Below, piece after piece: positions 1 to 9,841 of a stretch of DNA of 64,000 nt (its first letter is position 1; every line of letters begins with the position of its first letter). Source of the DNA: Mytilus californianus (Eukaryota > Mollusca > Bivalvia > Mytilida > Mytilidae). The notes beneath the pieces are model-generated. The model did not search any database and had not been told where the DNA came from. It saw nothing but the letters and a program-made list of their open reading frames with translations. The position numbers and the translations under genes were made by a program. Location: the NCBI RefSeq assembly GCF_021869535.1, contig NW_026262744.1, forward strand, positions 434,001 to 498,000. The letters are read 5' to 3'.

Positions 1-153
1 CTTTACTTGTCAACAGAATTTGCTATTAATCAAAACGAGACGGGAATTTGTGTGCAAACTTGAGTGTCAGACTTATCTTAATCGTGTTGCAGAACCACGT
101 TCTAAATAATGAACTGAATGTGACGTATTTATATAAAGGGAGACAATAAATAG

Positions 154-357
154 TTAAATAAAAACAAACCCTCTGTTTTCCAGCACTCCGACGTCTATCC
201 TTACGAAATGTGGAGCATCTTCATGTAGAAGAATTATTTTCTTGGACGTGTCGTCAATATCCTCTACATGTGATCCTCCGCCGGTATTATTGCGGACTCT
301 TTTAACGTCACTTGCCTCAAGTTTGGCCACTTCTCTTTTATTTAGTCTACTGTTCAT
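154..357 (-). pseudogene. possible Myb/SANT-like (Harbinger/NAIF1-type) fragment
   Basis: An open frame of 67 codons on the minus strand starts at 355-357. It reads as a charged stretch (SRLNKREVAKLEASDVKRV), then a TGGG turn and an acidic DIDDTSKKIILL segment. The basic helix, TGGG and acidic helix resemble the region behind the Myb/SANT domain of PIF/Harbinger second proteins and NAIF1-like proteins. The Myb repeat itself is not visible upstream, and no good splice site bounds the piece. The family link is inference from this pattern alone; it could equally be an unrelated exon. Confidence 0.25.
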
Positions 358-531
358 TTTGGACCCCTGGCATTGACAGAATTTGTAATATTTATCACAA
401 TTGATATTTTGGCATTTGTTATTGAATTTGTATGCTTTGATTTTATGATTTCATGATTTTCCTCAACCAGATCCACGAGATATGACAAGGAAGCCTTGGG
501 GAAGTTTTCGCTTCTTTTGCGTTTCAGTTGT

Positions 532-662
532 CCATTGGTTAGGTAACTTATCCAGTGGCTTACTAACCATACTCCCATTTTGCCTTGTAGCAATGGAAAA
601 ATAGCCAACGGATAGTAAGCCACTGGATAACATATTTATCCGTTGGATAAGATAACCAATGG
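532..662. repeat. foldback (inverted) repeat
   Basis: The left arm at 532-568 (CCATTGGTTAGGTAACTTAT, then CCAGTGGCTTACTAACC) pairs with a right arm at about 610-662, which holds GTAAGCCACTGGATAA and ATAACCAATGG. The arms are imperfect and the loop is short. It is probably a tiny non-autonomous DNA transposon or a palindromic relic. No target duplication was identified. Confidence 0.5.
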
Positions 663-1763
663 CTAAATTTAGATATAGTTTTGAGGAACCCAGTCCTGAT
701 GTATTAATAATATTAAGACAAACTTCAAATGTAATACCAGTCTCATTATTTATTCCATTCAATGCCACATTTTACTGAAAGAAGTGCTCTGTGATTTGCC
801 TTGAAATAAAAAGAAAAAAACAACATCAGATGAATTGAAAAAATGTGTAGATGATATTGTTCTTGAACGCCTACAAGATACATTTATCCACTTTTGTTTT
901 CAATCTCTCACGTTATCCTCAATTAATATATCTCTTTCAGATTTATGTATGATAAAATCAATCTCATACAAAATCCTGGTATCTATGATGCGTTTATATA
1001 CATTAAGGCTTAAATTGTATACATACCATACATCTATTACAGCAAAACATGTATGTACCTATTCATATGACGAATGAACTTGCCAGGAAAGAACACATTT
1101 GTGGATCCTTGTACTCTACTACCATATATGCTGTTGATGGCACAGGTAAAAATGTTGTATTACATGTACATTTTACAAAAGACATTAAATGCATTGAAAT
1201 TTATGATACTTGCACAAAAATAACTTTCCAAAAATTATTATGATGTATTCGAAGCAAATGTAAGGTAATTTTAAAAATATTCATTAGGCCCTTACACATA
1301 TTTTTGTTAATCATTGTATAATCTTGCAATACTGTAGCATTCAATTTTTATGTGTAATATTCAAGACACTTTAAGTTTATGTTTGATTTTTCCATTAAAT
1401 TTGTAACTTATCTCACCAGTATGGAAATCTTCAGAAATATGTCAAGTGATAAACAAATTATTGCTTTCTTTATAATTCTGATTTACCATGGATAATTCAT
1501 ACAATAATAAAACTTGGATGTGTCTTCATTTAAATACATTATAATGTCAATAAGAAACGACAAGTATCAAAGGAAGTTGATGAACAACAGCAATAAAGAT
1601 ATTACACATTGGGATAAAAATTTCAGCTCAATATCAAAGGTGTATCCCCATGTACTTGTTGGGAAAATGTGCTAAACATCTGGTACAGATGTCAAGTACA
1701 GCACAGGTGACATTACTAAATCAAGATATTAAATAATGAAGATTTTTTTCTTCCGATTTTCAG
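663..1763. other. non-coding stretch, no gene recognised
   Basis: AT-rich DNA with only short, unconvincing open frames. It ends in a pyrimidine-rich tract and CAG (1750-1763) that form the splice acceptor of the BEN-like exon. Earlier exons of that gene were looked for here and not recognised. Confidence 0.5.
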
Positions 1764-2452
1764 GATGAAATTGAAAGAACAGCCAAATCCAGATCAGATG
1801 TTACGCAAGCTGTAAAGGCAACAATGCCTGTGGTTTTTAATGATGAGGAATTGCAGCCTGAAAATTGCCAAATTTAGTCCAAAAAAAAAGAATACAAAAA
1901 CGGATGACCCAAGACCTGGCCTTGATGAAACCAAAAGAAGTTTCTTGGAAGGTAAGAAATTGATGTAGTGTATACTGTTGATGCATTTATATACCGGTAC
2001 ATGTATAAGAAAATCAAACTTGGAACATTTTCCTATGATTTAAATTCTGGATTTAATGTAGTTTGCCACCAAAATAGCTTGGTTTACGGCATATTTGGTC
2101 AAACACAAGTATGAATTTCATGGCATTTATTAATAACATGAGTCAAAATACAGAGAATCGAGTCTAAACATAATACTTAAATATATTTTTGATCAAAGTT
2201 TGACTGACATGAGATGAGTAATAAAAAAGAAAAATAACTTTTGTTCAACAACTGTAAAAAAAATTTTTATCTTTCTACCGTTACATATAAATCCTGGAAC
2301 AACAAATGTGCAAACAATTAAATTTGTATTAGTTATTATAATATAACACTCGCTTTATATTTTCAGATTCAATAGCCAAGGTCTATACAGTAGCAATAAA
2401 GGAAGTGAGAGGAAAGATGAGGGATAGACTTAAAATGTTTTCCAGGAAATAG
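1764..2452 (+). CDS. BEN-domain-like gene, two 3' exons
   Basis: Two exons with consensus borders: acceptor TTTTCAG before 1764, donor G|GTAAG after 1951, acceptor ATATTTTCAG before 2367, and stop TAG at 2450-2452. The donor and acceptor split a codon in matching phase. The first exon reads DEIERTAKSRSDVTQAVKAT followed by MPVVFNDEEL, then a basic linker and GLDETKRSFLE. The second reads SIAKVYTVAIKEVRGKMRDR and ends in KMFSRK. An acidic EEL helix, GLD-x-TK, and a final helix rich in K/R match the C-terminal half of BEN domains, which are DNA- and protein-binding modules of nuclear factors and some transposon proteins. The frame slips once around 1865-1870 inside the first exon, so it is either a pseudogene or carries a sequence error. 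The N-terminal part is not seen in this window. Confidence 0.5.
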
Positions 2453-2644
2453 GACAGGAGATATTGCTAGACACTGTTTAATAATTGACAGTCTATCTTT
2501 AACTTAATTGAGACAAAAATTATCATTGACATTTTTATTTTCATTATCAGTGTTTCATATTGGAATTAAACATATCAATTTTTATTTTATATGTTTTTTA
2601 TGATATTTTATTCAGTGTTTATTGTTTACAACTTCAAGAAATCA

Positions 2645-2650
2645 AATAAA
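2645..2650 (+). terminator. candidate polyadenylation signal
   Basis: AATAAA lies about 190 bp after the stop codon of the BEN-like exon pair, with a T/GT-rich stretch (ATTGTTTTTTTG) after it. It suits the end of that transcript. In AT-rich DNA such hexamers are common, so this is tentative. Confidence 0.3.
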
Positions 2651-2867
2651 ATGCTTACTAAATATACTTTCAGCAATCCTGTGATTGTTTTTTTGCAAAC
2701 AATTTTATCTAGAGTATTCAATAGTTTTCATACAAGTAAATACATATTCTTTTTACAATTTTAATTGGTTAAAATTTATAACATTTGAATCACTCAGATG
2801 AATTTGCAGAAAAAAACTTTAGCCTGAGAGAGTCTCTGCTTTATGAGGAAGATCTAGCGCTGGTATA

Positions 2868-3115
2868 ATGGTCAGTCGGAGACTGATGTTAAGTCATGTG
2901 GGATAAAGCTGGGATTGATGTAATACAAAGCTGGGATTAATATTTGGGACAACCTGGGACTATTACAAAAAAATCCAGCTTTCAAAAATATCTCAGGATA
3001 ACCTGGGATAATCCTTGTTCCAATACCGTCCCACATAATCCTAGATTAAAAACCTAGGATAAACTGGGATCTTTTTCCAGCTTTATCCAAGGATTATCCT
3101 TGGAATTCCAACTGT
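2868..3115. repeat. repeat with many CTGGGAT / ATCCCAG motifs
   Basis: A stretch with GCTGGGAT, CCTGGGAC, CCTGGGATAATCC and then opposite-strand partners such as AATCCTAG and TTTATCC. The mix of direct and inverted copies gives a long imperfect palindrome. It is probably a degenerate foldback element. No terminal duplication was found. Confidence 0.4.
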
Positions 3116-4057
3116 TTTGTTCACAGGGGTATATTTGTTATTTTGACAAATACAATGTAGCTTCATATATAATATGTTTATTATGCATTAGTTTTGTCCA
3201 TGTTCATTGATGCTGTGATATTTAATGCTTACATTTATAACTAGAGCTGTCTGACTGGATAGTGTGACTAAATTACCCATTATAACCCTGTGTATGCATT
3301 TTAGTTGCTGCTTTTGAATTCAGTATTGAGACAACAAACTTTTGAGATATACAAATTTCAGTTATTTATTTTAAAAAATCGTTGCATTTGCCTCGGTCAT
3401 GTTTGTGTTAGGTTCACACAAGGTTTCTGATAGGTCTACATACATATATTCTCCAAATTTAATGCATCTAAATATTGCAAATCTTTGATGACAGATTCAA
3501 ATATGAGTTTTAATAAATGTTATTAAAAAATAACAGTAATTTTATGTATGTATGTCTTTTTGCCTTTTACTAACGAATGAAAAGATCACATACACTTTTT
3601 AATTTCCATCTAATTGACATCGCTTTCCCAAAATGCATTGGCAAGAGTAGCTAACATCCTTAAAGTTTCGTTGAACATCAGCCAAGTTCTCAAGAGAACA
3701 GTTATGCCCCAAACATATAGCCCATGATAGGGTCATGGTCAAAGCATCTGGTATTTGATATAAAATACTCTTCCTAATAAATTTACCTTAGTAACCTAAT
3801 CACACTTAATGTGCTGGTTAAGTTTCAACTGGAATTGTATACATTGTAGGACATTTGACAAGTCAAATAAAATTTTACTCAACTGGTTTACCAATTTTTT
3901 ATTAGAAATTATAGCACCACAGGCAAAAAAATATGGCACCATATCGAGCCTGATAGGACACCTGCCAACTCATGCATCACTGTGCTGAAAGGGTCTGGGG
4001 ATAACACAGTCAATTTTAGTTATACAGTACAAAAGTTTTACTATATCGTTACGTATC
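3116..4057. other. non-coding stretch, nothing recognised
   Basis: AT-rich DNA without a convincing frame, RNA gene or ordered repeat. Confidence 0.5.
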
Positions 4058-4241
4058 AACCCTTGCAACAACTGTCCCTATCCAATATACCCTCATTTCC
4101 CGTGGCAGTTTAAATTTCTCCGACCATAATCCAGGTAGCCCCTTTCACAGAACCTACCTATTGTATTTATTGTTAACTTGTTCTCGTCCTGAATATGCAT
4201 GAAATATTTGCCACTGGATGTTAAGCAACCAACAATCAATC
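4058..4241 (+). mobile_element. SINE-A fragment (tail half)
   Basis: This starts in the middle of the SINE-A consensus (ACCCTTGCAACAACT) and runs to the AATC tail at 4241. About 45 bp that full copies have between CAACAACT and GTCCCTATCC is missing. It carries more substitutions than the full copies, so it is an old, 5'-truncated copy. No flanking duplication is evident. Confidence 0.8.
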
Positions 4242-4927
4242 CATTTAATATAATAATTTTAAGACTTCGAATAACAATTAGCTTTTGAGAAAAGAAATGG
4301 TAGAAATTTCTACACGTTTTGCTTTTCTTCATCCAGTCTATTAAATAAAGTTGCTTTTCACCATATTTTTTTTGTTCATATGCAATATAAAGGAGATAAT
4401 TGTAATTGTAGAATAAGTGAATCATACTTATATCTGTCAGATTCCTGTTTCAGTTTCTGTTACTCTGAATACCAACGAACTATTTGATTTATAAATCTTC
4501 CTAAAATTTATTGTTGCATAAAAAAATGAATAAATGATTATAATAGACACTATTTTATATTTGAAATACTGTAAACTATATAATCTAGGTAAAGAATGAT
4601 GTCTATGACTGCAGAGATTTTGTTCGTGTTGTCACAAAGGGCTATATTGTTTTAGCAGCCTCGCACATACTTAATCTGACAGGTGTTAGTGTTGTACACA
4701 AATTAACTGACAATATGACCAAACAGGGAAAGAATTTCAAGAGGATACAGTTGAAATTACATTGCAGCCAAACCATTTGAACATAATGGTCAGGACAATA
4801 ACAGAGTACCTAGTGGATATCCAGGTTGTCAAAAGACATTTGCAATAAATGGAAAATGTAAGGAAAAACGCAGAAATATATGTATGTATACAGATTTCTA
4901 GCATTTAAAGTTACCAGAAATAAACTA
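4242..4927. other. mostly non-coding; one weak coding-like stretch
   Basis: Around 4612-4790 the plus strand can be read as DFVRVVTKGYIVLAASHIL and a further ~30 codons before a stop. This has protein-like composition, but there is no start, no splice sites and no family I can name. The rest is AT-rich spacer. Confidence 0.25.
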
Positions 4928-4940
4928 AAAGCAGAAAGTA

Positions 4941-5364
4941 TTGATTGATTGATTGTTGGTTGCTTTACGTCCAGTGGCAAATATTTCATGCATATTCAGG
5001 AGGAGAACAAGTTCACAATAAATACAATAGGTAGGTTCTGTAATAGATTAAGGGATTGAGGTCGGAGAAATTTAGACTGCCACGGGAAACGAGGGTATAT
5101 TGGATAGGGACAGACATTTAGCCTTGCAACAGGTCACCTACGGACCCCTCAAAGAGTTGTTGCAAGGGTTCTTAACGTGCAAAGAACGTGGCTCTTTCTT
5201 GACACGAGGCATCGGATTTAACGTCCCCATTCTGACCGGACGTGGCTGCAAATTTGTACATCCCGCACAGCCAAACGGACGCCCCACTTTAGCACGGGTT
5301 TTACTGCCGGTCGGAGGAAGACCAATGGTGACCATACTTCTATTCCCCAGTCACCCTTGGGGGT
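4941..5364 (-). mobile_element. SINE-A, full length, with 13-bp target duplication
   Basis: A full copy in minus orientation: AATC/GATT tail at the left end, head (complement of CCCCCAAGGGTGACTGG) at the right. It is flanked by the identical direct repeat AAAGCAGAAAGTA at 4928-4940 and 5365-5377. A 13-bp duplication with a simple-repeat tail is the mark of LINE-driven retroposition. It belongs to the subgroup with ATTAAGGGATT in the tail half. Confidence 0.92.
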
Positions 5365-5377
5365 AAAGCAGAAAGTA

Positions 5378-6484
5378 AATAACTAACTTGATTCTGATAA
5401 CTGACAATGAAGATCAAAAGTTAAATTACCCATGCATTTTTTAGAGAGAGATGGTCTATACGACTGGGTACGATAAAAAAGAAAATGACAGTGATTGTAT
5501 AGTACGTAGGTGGAGTTTAGACACTCTAAAGTATACATTGCACAGTCATACCAAATACCGTCTACTTGCATTTCGTTTACAAGCTCAGCTGTTAGCATTA
5601 CCACCAACGGTAACGTCACGACAGAGGTGTATACATTCAGGGTAGGGCAGGACAAAATGTACTAGGTGATTTGGCACTTGAAGTTTTAAACATGCGTGCA
5701 ATAGATCCGTTGAATTCATTCAGTGAAAATTTGTCGTCGTCTTTCAATACAAAGATGTGGCAGAAGTTTGCAGGGATGCAATGACCTGATTGACTCTTAC
5801 ACGGTAGGGTTACAGCAAAAGTGTTAGTGTAATATTCAAGAGTGTTATCTATTATGTATGTGTACCTCAGATTGGGATATTTGTCATACTGGCCCAACAG
5901 GCTATAAGACATAATATGCCACAATAATACAAAATACAAACAAGTGTTTCCAACATGCCTTGCAACTGTTCAGAATAAAACATAAATGGTACGAATGAAC
6001 TATTTCAATTTTGGGTGTTCACGTATCAGCTACAAAACATAATCATACATGTATAAAATCATTCTTTGAAAATATTATAGAATTCTGAACCCAACAAATA
6101 TAAAGAGCACACAATTGGGGAGATTTTTGTCTGAAACTTATAGCTAAATAAGTACACATGGCCAAGAAAAGAAGTTTCATTTTGATTTCATGGCTGTCAC
6201 ATCGATCTTAGGAAATGGACATGTTCGTGCAAATGTTTGTGAAAATAACAACTGTTAAGCATCAATTGACATTCCTCTAATTACAAAACTCAATGCACCA
6301 CTACGAGCAGAATAAGACATGTATAAGGTCAACTGCAGAACTAAAGGAACTTGTAGCAAAAGGAGTAAAAGTGGCTGATTCCTTGGAAATCACAGATTGT
6401 GTGAAAAGCATTGTGGATAATAGAGCAGACACCATCCTGATTAATTCATTCTAGACCAGCAGTCAATTTCACAAAACATCGCAA
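5378..6484. other. non-coding stretch, nothing recognised
   Basis: Several short open frames on both strands (for example 5637-5939 minus) show no recognisable domain, start context or splice pattern. No repeat with clear borders was found. Confidence 0.45.
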
Positions 6485-6625
6485 GTTTAAGTCTTACGTG
6501 TTATACTTAAGACTTTCCTAAGTGCTCTCCTAAGACAATTTCACAAAGCATGTTTGCATCCTACACTTAGGACCGCTCTTACGATTAAATCTTAAGTCTT
6601 ATCTTACGACCACTCTCAAGATCTA
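6485..6625. repeat. palindromic 'AAGTCTTA' region, possible Harbinger end
   Basis: The motif CAATTTCACAAARCA occurs twice (from about 6463 and 6538). Between and after these are AAGTCTTACG, ACTTAAGAC, CCTAAGAC, CTTAAGTCTTA and TCTTACGAC, which can pair with one another. Such self-complementary TAAGAC/GTCTTA ends are known from PIF/Harbinger-type elements, and a Myb/SANT relic of that type lies just downstream. Confidence 0.4.
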
Positions 6626-6735
6626 AATACCTTTCGTTTCATCGAAGCATGAGCAGTGGTGACTTCCTATGTAAACAAAAACATTGACTTCGGCTCGTGG
6701 CTAGCTGACTAAATACCTTTCACAGATCTCTTCTT

Positions 6736-6896
6736 ATGGAAATAGCAAAAAGAAAGCCAGACTGGTCAGAGAGTGAGCTTCTTGCACTCTTTGCACAGTT
6801 ACATCTAATATTACTGTGATTAGGAGACAGTTCGGGCCTAGTCTGACTGTCCAAGACAAAAACAAGTATTGGGCACAGGTTTCCGAAAGGTACAAC
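6736..6896 (+). pseudogene. Myb/SANT-like DNA-binding domain relic (PIF/Harbinger type)
   Basis: It opens at ATG 6736 with MEIAKRKPDWSESELLALFA, the first helix of a Myb/SANT-like domain (W in RKPDW). After a frame slip near 6815 it continues as RRQFGPSLTVQDKNKYWAQV, the typical second half with a conserved W. PIF/Harbinger transposons of animals carry such a protein next to their DDE nuclease, where it helps bring the nuclease to the element ends. The frameshift, a stop (TGA) and the lack of a nuclease nearby show it is dead. The domain is recognised by pattern only. Confidence 0.5.
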
Positions 6897-7043
6897 TACA
6901 AGACTGAATTTGTTTTACCTTAAAATTCTACATCACAATGTAAACACACAATGTCAACTAAACAAATCCCTACCTTTGATGAAGACATAATAGATACTCT
7001 TATGACTTTAGCTCGTGCTATGAAGTTTTTTTTTTACTGGAAA

Positions 7044-7259
7044 GATCGGTGACGCCTACCGAACTGGTAAGAAAACCTCAGGGAAAAACAGGCAGATGAT
7101 CGTAAAGTTTGAAAACCGCACTTGATCGTTTTATATTCCTGGCAAGTAGGAAAGAACTTAAACAAACTGATTTTGAAGAAATTTATGTTAGCGAAGGTTT
7201 GACGCCGTTGCGTTTTAAACTCTTTCAACTGGTACTTGAAAAATGCGCATACACGTGAT
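7044..7259 (+). pseudogene. LINE ORF1 C-terminal fragment
   Basis: The reading IGDAYRTGKKTSGKNRQMIV, then after one frame slip FLASRKELKQTDFEEIYVSE and GLTPLRFKLF, follows the pattern of the ORF1 RNA-binding protein of L1-like LINEs. In that family the pattern is HRxG, a basic RPIIVKF-like strand, a helix, then DLTPLR. ORF1p coats the LINE RNA in the cytoplasm. The endonuclease of a LINE follows at 7841 in the same orientation, so both may come from one element. Frameshifts and an early stop make it non-functional. Confidence 0.5.
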
Positions 7260-7295
7260 GGTAAAAATCATTGTTTAAGAAGAACGGTGGTATTA

Positions 7296-7625
7296 GATTG
7301 ATTATTAGTTGCTTAACGTCCAGTGGCAAATATTTCATGCATGTTCAGGACGAGAACAAGTTAACAATAAATACAATAGGTAGGTTCTGTAATAGAGGCA
7401 GTCCAGGATGAAGGTCGGGGAAATTTGGACTGCCACGGAAAAATGAGGGAATATTGGATGAGGACAAAATTTTTGCCTTGCAACAGGCCATGTTGCAAGG
7501 GTTCCTAACGTGCAAAGAACGTGGCACTCTCTTTACACGAGGCATCGGATGTAACAAGGGTTTTACCACCGGTCGGAGGAAGACCAATGGTAACCATAGT
7601 TCTATTCCCCAGTCACCCTTGGTGG
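7296..7625 (-). mobile_element. SINE-A with internal deletions
   Basis: Tail at the left (GATTGATTATTAGTTGC), head at the right. Two blocks are missing relative to full copies: about 22 bp after CAGGCC, and about 80 bp between GCATCGGATGTAAC and AAGGGTTTTAC. It lies between the LINE ORF1 scrap and the LINE endonuclease. GGTGGTA on both sides is a weak candidate duplication. Confidence 0.85.
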
Positions 7626-7840
7626 TAACTCTCCATAGAATATCACACACTCAAAATCATGAATACCAGCTTGAATACTGAATTTCTATGCATTTAAGAG
7701 TTTGAATAGCTATATATTTTATATTCCCAGGTACATTTTAGTGGTGATCGCATCCCCGGACGACCTTTTCAAACTTGGTATCGTGGACGTGGATTATAAA
7801 AAGTTGGGCTTACTGAGTTGTTGGAGCGCGCTGGAGGGAA

Positions 7841-8130
7841 ATGATCAGACCCTGTGTCAGTGTTGATAATTCAGTGATTCAAGAGAAAGTGCTTGAACAT
7901 GAAAATGTCTTACAATTTAAAAATATCAAAATTGTATCACTGAATGTGTGTGGTCTTGTCTCTAAATTGAAAAATCCTGATTATATTAAATTTATGTCTT
8001 TATATGATGTAATGTGTCTTACTAAAACTAAAATTGATCGATATCATGATGTTGAGGTTTTTGGATTTAAGCTATTACCCTCTGTTAAAAGGCAAAATTT
8101 TACATCTAAATCAGGTGGTATTTGTGTTTA
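7841..8130 (+). pseudogene. LINE endonuclease, N-terminal part
   Basis: After about 30 unassigned residues the frame reads IKIVSLNVCGLVSKLKNPDY and then DVMCLTKTKID. This is the start of an apurinic/apyrimidinic-type endonuclease as in LINE ORF2: the LN-x-x-GL strand, then L-T-E-T-K. The catalytic glutamate of ETK is a lysine here (codon 8024-8026). In a working LINE this domain nicks the target DNA to prime reverse transcription. The frame is cut at 8130 by a MITE and resumes at 8957. The substituted residue, the insertion and later stops show it is dead. Confidence 0.7.
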
Positions 8131-8954
8131 CTGTGGATTCATTTATTTTCGTGGGTATCAATTTTCGTGGATAGAGAAAAAAAGACATTTCGTGGTATAC
8201 GTAAATTCGTGGATTGCTGATAACAAAAAAAAAAATTCAGATACGTAATACGTGGATTTCGTTTTGGTTTAATAGAGCATATAACCTCCTTGGTTTGATC
8301 AATAATAAAACAAACAAAAAGAAGGAATTCATTGAAAAAGTTTTGAATTGTCAAAATCCTCGCTTGGTCATTCTAGGTTAAAATGTTCATTGGAAACTTC
8401 TATTACAATAATGGACAGAGACAACTTATTATTTGTTTGTTTTACAATTTATAAATTCTTGTCGGAATTTTATAAGGCATGCAAAACTCTATGATTGAAA
8501 GCTCAGTTCCCTAATCACGATATAATAAACAGTCATATAAGTAAAAGGTGTGAAAATAAATGTTCCTGTCATAAACAATATTGCCTACGATTTTTAATCA
8601 CCAGTAAACCAAACTATGACACGGTAATTAACAACTTGCAGTTATTTTCCATGAACAGTTTAATCAATTTAAAAAAGTAAATTATCACTGATATTCGATA
8701 TATTAATTATTGTAATTATTATTAATGATTTAATCAAAATACTTGTATCTTCTTTCAATAAAAACACGAGTTATGTTACAATGTTTATAGCTAGTCAACA
8801 CTATACAAGAACTGCATAACATAACCGAAAATAAATATCCGACTCCATACACATTTCTCGGTATTATTCTTCGTTGAATTCTTAAATTCGTGGTTCGCTG
8901 TGACCCACGAAACCCACGAAAATTGGTATTCCACGAATAAAAATGAATCCACAA
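8131..8954. mobile_element. 824-bp MITE with TA target duplication, inserted in the LINE
   Basis: The ends are inverted copies. The left end begins CTGTGGATTCATTTATTTTC; the right end, read on the other strand, begins TTGTGGATTCATTTTTATTC. Both continue with repeated CGTGG blocks (left to about 8215, right from about 8880). The dinucleotide TA flanks both sides (8129-8130, 8955-8956), and removing the insert plus one TA restores the reading frame of the interrupted endonuclease. TA duplication and long inverted ends point to a non-autonomous Tc1/mariner-like element. It has no transposase gene; the internal frames are short and unremarkable. Confidence 0.85.
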
Positions 8955-8956
8955 TA

Positions 8957-9483
8957 TGTTAAAGAATATATATGCAATTATGTCCATGTGAGGGACCCAT
9001 TTACTTTTTCTAGTCATTGAGTATTATGATTCACCATTGATGATAAGCTATTGTTTCAAAAAACTTAAGTTGGGGTTGTGTATATGCCACCTGATGGTAG
9101 TTTATATAGTAGTGTTGACATGTTCAATTTAATTGAAAATGTTATAAATGAATCAGATTTACAAGTTTGTTTACTTGGTAATTTCAATGCACATAGAAGT
9201 AACTGTAATGAATATGTTGACATTGTTAACAATATTCTTGACTTTTGTAATGTGCCAAATATTGAGCAAAGTCTTGTTAATAACTAACATATATAAGACG
9301 AATGTGGAATTCCTGTTGTAAGGCAATCACAAGATAATCATAAGGTTGATCAATATGGCAACAAATTATTAGAACTATGTAGAGGCTTAGAACTGTTCTT
9401 TGTAAATGGTAGAGTGGGTAATGGCATGGATATTGGGCTAACGACTTGTAATAATTCTGTTATTGACTATGCTATTATATCGC
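8957..9483 (+). pseudogene. LINE endonuclease, C-terminal part
   Basis: It continues the endonuclease interrupted at 8130. After two stops it reads VVYMPPDGSLYSSVDMFNLI and then QVCLLGNFNAH. The last segment is the GDFNA motif of AP-type endonucleases with the metal-binding aspartate changed to asparagine (codon 9180-9182). A frame slip follows, and then LLELCRGLELFFVNGRVGNG and SVIDYAIISPK, the normal end of the domain. The frame is lost where a truncated SINE-A begins. The matching RT domain is not found downstream; a related RT lies at 30770-31711. Confidence 0.7.
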
Positions 9484-9841
9484 CAAAGTGAGGCGTCCGT
9501 TTGGCTGTGCGGGATGTATCAAGTATGCCGCCACGTCCGGTCAAAATGGGGACGTTAAATCCGCTGCCTCGTGTAAAAAGAGTGCCACGCTCTTTGCACG
9601 TTAAGAACCCTTGCAACAACTCTTAGAGGGGTCCGTAGATGACCTGTTGCAAGGCAAAATTTCTGTCCCTATCCAATATACCCTCATTTTCCAGTGGCAG
9701 TCAAAATTTCCCCGACCATCATCCCGGCTGGCCTCTATTATTACAAGACCTACCTAATGTATATATTGTTAACTTGTTATCGTCCAGAATATGTATGAGC
9801 TATTTGCCACTGGGCATTAAGCAACCAATAACCAATCAATC
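9484..9841 (+). mobile_element. SINE-A, 5'-truncated
   Basis: It begins about 85 bp into the consensus (AGTGAGGCGTCCGTTTGG) and runs to a degraded AATC tail (ACCAATCAATC). It is more diverged than the full copies. It directly abuts the LINE endonuclease end, so it either landed there or joined by deletion. No flanking duplication was found. Confidence 0.8.

Noticed and set aside
2868..2905. tRNA-like start (GCTGGTATAATGGTCAGT)
   Set aside because: No cloverleaf could be completed; the stretch belongs to the CTGGGAT-rich foldback repeat.
4612..4790. Possible coding stretch DFVRVVTKGYIVLAASHIL
   Set aside because: No start, splice sites or family. Kept only as a note in the spacer entry.
5637..5939. 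100-codon minus-strand frame
   Set aside because: No start context, no splice sites and no recognisable motif; composition fits chance in this DNA.
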